NCBI GenBank assembly: GCA_014360985.1 | Contig: JACIWK010000004.1 | Coordinates: forward strand, 50,073-114,072 | Source of the DNA: Candidatus Bipolaricaulota bacterium | GTDB taxonomy: Bacteria; Bipolaricaulota; Bipolaricaulia; Bipolaricaulales; Bipolaricaulaceae | Length of the DNA stretch: 64,000 bases | Direction: 5' to 3' | In this document: positions 58,412 through 64,000 of the stretch, piece after piece | How the letters are laid out: the number at the start of each line of letters is the position of its first letter | How positions within the stretch are numbered: the first letter of the stretch is position 1 | The notes under the pieces: generated by a model | Told to the model about the DNA's origin: nothing | The model's input: only the letters and a program-made list of their open reading frames with translations | Databases searched by the model: none | Translations under genes and position numbers: made by a program

Positions 58412-60550
58412 ATGAAGAGATCACTCGTTGCAGTGTTGTTGGTGGCGGTGGCGTTCGCGGGCTTCGCCCGCCAGGGCGCGTGGGTGGACGAGGTCGTGCT
58501 CACCGAGGAGCCCAACGCGGGGGCGGCGGTCCTGAAGCTCGCCGCGGGCGATATCGACGTCTACGCGTTCTCGATCGGCGACCGCGCCCTGTTCACTCAG
58601 GTTCAGGCGAACCCTGACCTCAAGTACTACTTGTCGTTCGGGTCGTTCAACGACTTCACGATGAACCACAGCGGGGACAACCCGTTCTTCACCGATGGTC
58701 GGTTGAACCCGTTCGGCGTTCCGGCGATCCGCGAGGCGATGCACTGGATCATCGACCGCGAGTACATCGCTCAGGAGATCATGGGCGGCCTGGCGAAACC
58801 GAAGTACTCCTACATCAACTCCGCGTTCCCGGACGCGAAGCGCTATCCGGACGTCGTGGAGGCGATCGAGGACTACTACGCCTACGACTTCGCCAAGGGT
58901 GAGGCGCTGATCGCCGCCGAGATGGAAAAGCTCGGGGCGACGAAGGTCGACGGCACGTGGACCTACGCCGGGAAGCCCGTCGAGCTGAAGATCCTCATCC
59001 GGACCGAGGACGAGCGGCGGCTGATCGGGGACTACATCTCCGACCAGCTGGAGAAGGTGGGGTTCAAGGTGGTGCGCCAGTACGGGATCAGCCGCGAGCT
59101 CTCCCCGCTGTGGATCTCCAGTAACCCGCTGGACGGCCTGTGGAGCGGGTACACCGGCGGGTGGGTCACCACGGCGGTGAGCCGCGACCAGGGGACGGGG
59201 TTCAACCAGTTCTACACGACCCGCATCCTCCCCTGGCCCCTGTTCCAAGCGCTGAACACCGCGGTCACGGACCCTGTGCTGAACGAGGTTTGCGACAAGC
59301 TGTACCGCCGCGACTTCAACTCGATGGAGGAGCGGGCGGTCCTGTTCGAGCAGGCCCTGTGGCTTTCGAACGCGTACGCGAACATCATCTGGCTCGTGGA
59401 CCGGACCGGGTTCACCCCGCTGCGGGCGAACGTCGGCCTCGCGGCCGACCTCGCCGCGGGCGTGTACGGGTCCCAGGCGTGGGGCCACACCGTCCAGTTC
59501 CAGCAGGAAGGCCAGCCCGTGGAGGGCGGGACGATGAAGATCGCCACCTCGACCCTCCTCATCGAGCCGTGGAACCCGATCGCTGGATCGAACTGGGTCT
59601 ACGACATGTTCCCCATCCGCGCGACCGGTGAGAACGCCTACATGGTCGACACCCGGGACGGGCTCCTCTGGCCGCTCCACTTCGAGCGGGCGGAGGTCGA
59701 GGTCCTCGAGGGCCTCCCCGTCGGGACGAACCCGGGCCACGACTGGCTGACGTTCCGGTTCGTGGACGAGATCAAGGTCCCGGCGGACGCGTGGATCGAC
59801 TGGGACGCGGAGAAACAGGTGTTCATCACCGTCGGGGAGAAGTACCCGGACGGGCTCACCGCGAAGCGGAAGAGCGTCGTCTACTACCCGGCGAGCCTGT
59901 ACGATGTGCCGCTCCATGACGGGAGCAAGATCTCGATCGGCGACTTCGTCCTGGGGATGATCCTCAGCTTCGACCTCGGCAAGCCGGAGAGCGCGATCTA
60001 CGACGAGGCTCAGGTCTCCGCGCTGGAGTCGTTCCTCGCCTCGTTCCGCGGGGTGAAGATCGTCTCCGAGAACCCGCTCGTCATCGAGACCTACTCCGAC
60101 GTGTACACCCTTGACGCCGAGCTTGCCATCTCCACCTGGTTCCCGTACTACGATCAGGGGCCGGGGTTCTGGCACGCGCTGGCGCTCGGGATCATGGCCG
60201 AGGCGAACAAGGAGCTCACGTTCTCCGAGGACAAGTCCGAGCTCCTCAACGTGGAGTGGATGGACTACACGAAGGGCCCGTCGCTCCCGATCCTCGCCAA
60301 GTACCTCGACGAGGCACTCGCCACCGGGTACATCCCGTACGCCCCGACGATGGGGAAGTACGTGACCGCGGCTGAGGCGAAGGCGCGCTACGAGAACCTG
60401 AAGGCCTGGTACGAGAAGATGGGGCACTTCTGGGTCGCGAGCGGGCCGTTCTACCTCGAGAAGGCGTACCCGACGGAGAAGATCATCGTGCTCAAGCGGT
60501 TCGAGGACTACCCCTACGACCTGAGCAAGTTCCAGTTCCTCGTGCAGTAG
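58412..60550 (+). CDS. Extracellular peptide-binding protein of an ABC transporter
   Basis: 712 residues; ATG behind AAGGAGGAGG. Signal peptide (MKRSLVAVLLVAVAFAGFA). SBP_bac_5 (OppA/DppA) family: KLAAGDIDVYAFSIGD, FGVPAIREAMHWIIDREYI and the long second lobe. At 712 residues it is longer than the usual 520-600. Captures peptides in the periplasm. Followed by a strong hairpin and then the two permeases and the ATPase. Confidence 0.9.
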   Translation: MKRSLVAVLLVAVAFAGFARQGAWVDEVVLTEEPNAGAAVLKLAAGDIDVYAFSIGDRALFTQVQANPDLKYYLSFGSFNDFTMNHSGDNPFFTDGRLNPFGVPAIREAMHWIIDREYIAQEIMGGLAKPKYSYINSAFPDAKRYPDVVEAIEDYYAYDFAKGEALIAAEMEKLGATKVDGTWTYAGKPVELKILIRTEDERRLIGDYISDQLEKVGFKVVRQYGISRELSPLWISSNPLDGLWSGYTGGWVTTAVSRDQGTGFNQFYTTRILPWPLFQALNTAVTDPVLNEVCDKLYRRDFNSMEERAVLFEQALWLSNAYANIIWLVDRTGFTPLRANVGLAADLAAGVYGSQAWGHTVQFQQEGQPVEGGTMKIATSTLLIEPWNPIAGSNWVYDMFPIRATGENAYMVDTRDGLLWPLHFERAEVEVLEGLPVGTNPGHDWLTFRFVDEIKVPADAWIDWDAEKQVFITVGEKYPDGLTAKRKSVVYYPASLYDVPLHDGSKISIGDFVLGMILSFDLGKPESAIYDEAQVSALESFLASFRGVKIVSENPLVIETYSDVYTLDAELAISTWFPYYDQGPGFWHALALGIMAEANKELTFSEDKSELLNVEWMDYTKGPSLPILAKYLDEALATGYIPYAPTMGKYVTAAEAKARYENLKAWYEKMGHFWVASGPFYLEKAYPTEKIIVLKRFEDYPYDLSKFQFLVQ

Positions 60551-60580
60551 GGAGGACTGACCGCGTCAACGGCTTCAGCT

Positions 60581-60627
60581 GGGGATCGCTGGTGGGGTTG
60601 ACCCGCCAGCGATCCCCTTGTATCTTT
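60581..60627 (+). terminator. Intra-operon hairpin between binding protein and permeases
   Basis: GGGGATCGCTGG (60581-60592) and CCAGCGATCCCC (60606-60617) form a perfect 12-bp stem with a 13-base loop, followed by TTGTATCTTT. It would reduce transcription of the permease genes relative to the binding protein, or protect the 3' end of the upstream message. Confidence 0.7.
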
Positions 60628-60672
60628 CCCGCCAGCGCACAGCGCGATCTGAAAGGGGCGAGAGGCCAAACG

Positions 60673-61758
60673 ATGAGAGGGAACCTTACCGCATTGGGGC
60701 GTTACACGTCCCTCAAGGTGTTGATGCTCGGGATCGCCGTGATCGTGGCCCTGTACCTCACGATCCTCATCGTGAACATGGGCGGAAAGCTCGACGAGGT
60801 GAGGAAATCCGAGATCAGGTACGAGGTGACGCTGCGGGTGAACAGCAATCCGGAGAACCAGCTCCTGCCTCCGTCGGAAGTGAACAAGATGATCGACCGG
60901 ATGTGCGACCTGGAGTACCGGCGGCTGGGCCTGGACAAGCCGTTCTTCGTGCGGAGCTTCAACTACCTCATCACCGCGCTTTCCCTGAGCCTCGGGCGCT
61001 CGGAGAACCTGGTGAGCGACAGCGGGTCGCGCACGGTGAAGCAGATCATCCTCGAGCGGCTTCCGGCGACGCTCGTCCTCTTCGCGACGGCGAACCTGCT
61101 CATCTTCTTCACCGCGGTGACGGTGGCGTTGGCCATCTCGCGCAAGTACGGAAGCTGGGTGGACCGCCTCGTCGTCTCGCTGGCCCCGACCTCGGCGGCG
61201 CCGGGGTGGTTCTACGGGATCTTCCTGATCCTCATCTTTGCCGCCGTGCTGCGGATCTTGCCGTGGGGGGGGATGGTGGATGCCCCCCCGCCCCAGACGA
61301 CGCTCGGCTATGCGGCGAGCCTCCTTCGGCACATGATCCTCCCCGTGCTGGCGATGGCCTGTGGAGGCCTCCTGGCTAGCATCTACTCCTGGCGGACGTT
61401 CTTCTTGATCTACTCGAGCGAGGACTACGTGGACCTCGCCAAGGCCAAGGGGTTGTCGTCGCGGGCGATCGAACGGCGGTACATCCTCCGCCCGACCCTG
61501 CCCACGATCATCACCAACTTCATGCTCATGATCATTGCGATGTGGATGGGGGCGATCATCCTGGAGACGGTGTTCAACTGGCCGGGGTTGGGTCGGCTCT
61601 ACCTGCAGGCGGTCAACCTGAGCGACACCCCGGTCGTGGTGGGGGTGATGGTGATCTACGGGTACCTCCTCGCGATCTCCGTGTTCCTGCTCGACTTCAT
61701 CTACGCGATCGTGGATCCGCGGGTGCGGATCGGCGCCGGCGCCAAGAAGGGAGTGTAG
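60673..61758 (+). CDS. Peptide ABC transporter permease (DppB/OppB type)
   Basis: 361 residues; ATG 60673 behind GAAAGGGGCGAGAGG. One N-terminal span, an unusual ~100-residue periplasmic segment, then the MetI-like domain of about five spans. The EAA-type loop DYVDLAKAKGLSSRAIERRYILRPTLP is clear. It forms the channel with the next gene, which starts 3 bases after its stop. Confidence 0.92.
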   Translation: MRGNLTALGRYTSLKVLMLGIAVIVALYLTILIVNMGGKLDEVRKSEIRYEVTLRVNSNPENQLLPPSEVNKMIDRMCDLEYRRLGLDKPFFVRSFNYLITALSLSLGRSENLVSDSGSRTVKQIILERLPATLVLFATANLLIFFTAVTVALAISRKYGSWVDRLVVSLAPTSAAPGWFYGIFLILIFAAVLRILPWGGMVDAPPPQTTLGYAASLLRHMILPVLAMACGGLLASIYSWRTFFLIYSSEDYVDLAKAKGLSSRAIERRYILRPTLPTIITNFMLMIIAMWMGAIILETVFNWPGLGRLYLQAVNLSDTPVVVGVMVIYGYLLAISVFLLDFIYAIVDPRVRIGAGAKKGV

Positions 61759-61761
61759 GAC

Positions 61762-63105
61762 GTGCTGAGGCGACTCAGGGAGCTGCGACGGTACCCCTCG
61801 GCGATCCTCGGGGTGGGGATCATCGGTCTGTTGGTGGCCGTCTCCATCTACACCATCATCGCGATTCCCTACCCGGAGGCGGTTCGGCTGTGGCGTGGGG
61901 GCCCTGGGGTGTGGGACGAGAACCCGCGCAATGCTTGGCCGGTGTGGTTCGACTGGTTCACCGGCGACAGGCTCCCGCGGACGATCGTGATCAGCACCGC
62001 GGACGGCGGGGCGAAGCGGATCGAACCCCTTCCCGATGGGACGCAGCGGGTGGAGATCGTCCTCCCGTTCGACTACCCCTACGACCGGTTCCCGACGGAG
62101 ATCACCCTCTTCTCGCAGGCGACCTACGAGGGAACGGGCCGCACGCGGTTTTCCGTGTCGTGGCGGACCCCAGGAGGGGAGACGATCCCCATCGTGACGA
62201 ACCGCGCGATGCGCGCCACCGACAACTACTACATCTCCCAGGACGGCGGGCTCCTGATGCGCCTGGGGGTGGCGCCGGAGGTGGGCCTGTTTTCGAGCGC
62301 GATGGCTGGCGCCCCCGTGGCGGAGCGCGCACCGGCCCCGGGGCAGTACGCGCTCGTGGTTGAGACGACGATCGCCCAAGGGGCAGAGTTCGACGCGAAG
62401 TTGGTGGTGTATGGCCAGGTCCACGGCCTGGCGGGAACGGACCACCGCCGCCGCGACCTCACCGTGGCCCTGCTGTGGGGGGCCCCGCTGGCGCTCGTGT
62501 TCGGGCTCCTGGCCGCCGTCGGTTCGACCCTGATGACGTTCGTGCTCGCGGGGATCGGGACGTGGTTCGGGGGCAAGGTCGATGCCCTGTTCCAGAGGAT
62601 CACCGAGGTGAACATGATCCTTCCCATGCTCCCCATCCTCATCATGGTCGGGCAGTTCTACAGCCGGAGCCTGTGGCTCATGCTGGGGATCGTGATCGCC
62701 CTGAGCATCTTCAGCGGGGGGATGAAGACCTACCGAGCGATGTTCCTCCAGGCCAAGGAATCCCCGTACATCGAGGCGGCGCGGGCCTACGGGGCGGGGA
62801 ACTTCCGCACGGTGTTCCGGTACCTCCTCCCGCGGATCGTCCCCGTCCTCCTCCCGACGTTCGTGATGGTCGTGCCGTCGTTCGTGTTCCTCGAGGCGTC
62901 GCTTGCCGTCATCGGGCTCGGGGATCCGCTCCTCCCCACGTGGGGGAAGATCATCAACGATGCGCAGAGCCAGTCCGCTCTGTACAAGGGGATGTACTAC
63001 TGGGTCGTCGAGCCGGCGATCCTGCTCATGTTGACGGGGTTCGCGTTCGCCATGGTTGGATTCGCCCTCGATCGCGTGTTCAATCCGAGGCTAAGGACGG
63101 TATGA
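61762..63105 (+). CDS. Peptide ABC transporter permease (DppC/OppC type)
   Basis: 447 residues, about 150 longer than typical DppC. GTG start. After the first span there is a large periplasmic domain of about 180 residues (YPEAVRLWRGGPGVWDENPRN to about residue 215), which is not usual in DppC. The MetI domain with EAA loop (SPYIEAARAYGAGNFRTVFRYLLPRIVP) follows. The long inserts in both permeases and the long binding protein suggest an adapted docking surface. Stop overlaps the ATPase start (ATGA). Confidence 0.9.
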   Translation: MLRRLRELRRYPSAILGVGIIGLLVAVSIYTIIAIPYPEAVRLWRGGPGVWDENPRNAWPVWFDWFTGDRLPRTIVISTADGGAKRIEPLPDGTQRVEIVLPFDYPYDRFPTEITLFSQATYEGTGRTRFSVSWRTPGGETIPIVTNRAMRATDNYYISQDGGLLMRLGVAPEVGLFSSAMAGAPVAERAPAPGQYALVVETTIAQGAEFDAKLVVYGQVHGLAGTDHRRRDLTVALLWGAPLALVFGLLAAVGSTLMTFVLAGIGTWFGGKVDALFQRITEVNMILPMLPILIMVGQFYSRSLWLMLGIVIALSIFSGGMKTYRAMFLQAKESPYIEAARAYGAGNFRTVFRYLLPRIVPVLLPTFVMVVPSFVFLEASLAVIGLGDPLLPTWGKIINDAQSQSALYKGMYYWVVEPAILLMLTGFAFAMVGFALDRVFNPRLRTV

Positions 63106-64000
63106 GCGATCACATCACGACCGAACGGGTTCAGGCTTCTCAGCTAGGAGGACAAGACAAGGCGCAGGCAGACGGGGCCCTCCTCCGGGTGAAAGACCTC
63201 TGCCTCCATTTCCGCACCACCCGCGGGGTTCTGCAGGCGGTGGACGCGGTGAGCTTCTCGATGCAGCGACGGCGGTCGATCACGGTCGTCGGGGAGTCCG
63301 GCTGTGGGAAGACGTCGCTGGCGCGGGCGATCCTCCGGCTCCTGCCGCGGAACGTGCACCGGTACACGGGCGAGGTGTACCTCGACGGGACCGACGTGAT
63401 GAAGCTCTCCGACGAGGGGTTCCGTCAGAAGGTGCGGTGGGTGAAGGCGTCGATGGTCTCCCAGGCGGCGATGAACGCCCTCAACCCGGTGCTCAGGGTG
63501 GGGTTCCAGGTTGCCGAGCCCCTCATCGTGCACCACCGGATGGCCAAGGAGGAGGCGCTGGGGCGGGCCCGGGAGGTGTTCCGGATCGTTGGCGTGCCTG
63601 AGGACTTCCTCCAGCGGTACGCGTTCGAGCTGTCGGGGGGGATGCGACAACGGGCGATCCTGGCGATGGCGCTCATCACCAACCCCCAGCTCATCGTCCT
63701 CGACGAGCCGACCTCGGCCCTTGACATGCTGACCCAAGCCAACATCTTCAACGCCCTCAAGGACATCAAGAACCAGCTCGAGGTGGGGTTCATCCTCATC
63801 ACCCACGACATCTCGACTTCGAGCGACCTCGCCGACGAGGTGATCGTGATGTACGCTGGGCAGCTCGTCGAGCACAGCCTGTCCACCACCGCCTACCGCG
63901 CGCCGCTTCACCCTTACGCGCGAGGCCTCATGTCGAGCGTGCCCACGTTGCGGGAGGACAAGAAGCTCGAGTTCATCCCGGGTCAGCCGCCGAGCCTCAT
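63102..64000 (+). CDS. Peptide ABC transporter ATPase (DppD/OppD type), partial
   Basis: About 299 residues visible; continues past the window. ATG 63102 overlaps the permease stop. After a ~25-residue polar N-terminus: Walker A GESGCGKTS, signature LSGGMRQRAI, Walker B LIVLDEPTSALD and the H-loop in LITHDIS. The C-terminal oligopeptide-binding extension begins at the edge (HPYARGLMSSVPTL). Energises uptake with a DppF partner expected downstream. Confidence 0.93.
   Translation, partial: MSDHITTERVQASQLGGQDKAQADGALLRVKDLCLHFRTTRGVLQAVDAVSFSMQRRRSITVVGESGCGKTSLARAILRLLPRNVHRYTGEVYLDGTDVMKLSDEGFRQKVRWVKASMVSQAAMNALNPVLRVGFQVAEPLIVHHRMAKEEALGRAREVFRIVGVPEDFLQRYAFELSGGMRQRAILAMALITNPQLIVLDEPTSALDMLTQANIFNALKDIKNQLEVGFILITHDISTSSDLADEVIVMYAGQLVEHSLSTTAYRAPLHPYARGLMSSVPTLREDKKLEFIPGQPPSL

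Noticed and set aside
58421..60427. 668-codon minus-strand open frame opposite the peptide-binding protein
   Set aside because: Antisense of a clearly real gene with signal peptide and SBP family pattern; the shadow has Arg/Val/Leu-rich composition and no domain.
60514..62445. 643-codon minus-strand open frame opposite the permeases
   Set aside because: His/Arg/Asp-rich composition typical of antisense frames; real permeases are on the plus strand.

Overview
The window is a 64 kb piece of a GC-rich, gene-dense bacterial chromosome. Ribosomal, transcription and recombination genes place it in Bacteria. LPS-transport genes, a DegP-type protease, LolA-like proteins and an RND exporter indicate a double-membraned cell. 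A ferredoxin-linked 2-oxoacid oxidoreductase, a tryptophanase and the absence of respiratory genes suggest an anaerobe that ferments peptides. NusG carries a large internal insertion of the kind known from Thermotoga. My best guess is a deep-branching candidate phylum such as Bipolaricaulota (Acetothermia/OP1). That is inference from gene style and was not tested by phylogeny.

Layout. 0-3.8 kb: a LolA-like gene behind a decayed LolCDE/MacB-type ABC transporter, then a decayed TatD-like hydrolase. 3.8-6.6 kb: a saccharopine-dehydrogenase-family enzyme and two PhoU-like (DUF47) proteins. 6.6-9.6 kb: an operon of EF-G-like GTPase, CBS protein and YjbQ. 9.7-18.4 kb: the core information cluster, tRNA-Thr, Tyr, Thr, tuf, rpmG, tRNA-Trp, secE, nusG, rplKAJL, rpoB. 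rpoC does not follow; a tightly coupled run of Nudix, ion permease, metallo-beta-lactamase-fold hydrolase and priA does. 23-30.5 kb: ferritin-like protein, a small RHH/MshEN-like protein, def-fmt, recG, and a queuosine salvage-tgt pair. 30.5-32.6 kb: an accessory patch with a solo IS end, a NYN-domain gene behind a structured leader, an IS110 remnant, a VOC protein and a PC4-like protein. 32.7-39.5 kb: acyltransferase, DUF401 permease, and a TetR-controlled RND/LolA-like unit. 39.5-42.6 kb: five tRNAs, M55 D-aminopeptidase and HtrA. 42.7-53.9 kb: PP-loop enzyme, tryptophanase, HEAT protein, a giant LptF-OstA-LptD fusion, CDP-alcohol phosphotransferase-like protein, ruvB, beta-propeller protein, ribF, tsaB, rpmB and an S1 protein. 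53.9-56.6 kb: four-subunit 2-oxoacid:ferredoxin oxidoreductase. 56.6-57.8 kb: a broken IS481-like element. 57.9-64 kb: an oligopeptide ABC transporter operon that runs off the end.

How it works together. Peptides enter through the Dpp/Opp-like system, tryptophan is split by tryptophanase, and 2-oxoacids are oxidised with reduction of ferredoxin. Envelope genes recur (HtrA, RND, two LolA-like proteins, the Lpt fusion).

Most striking signals. (1) One continuous 984-codon frame joins an inner-membrane LptF permease to an OstA/LptD outer-membrane part. (2) At least six genes have a sigma70-type -10 box only 5-10 nt before the start codon, which predicts leaderless mRNAs. (3) A family of palindromic CGGTT-rich repeats sits between tRNA genes and inside the end of a ferredoxin gene. 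(4) The IS481-like end carries an outward-facing TTGACA that seems to make hybrid promoters at two loci. (5) EF-Tu has a highly unusual switch I.
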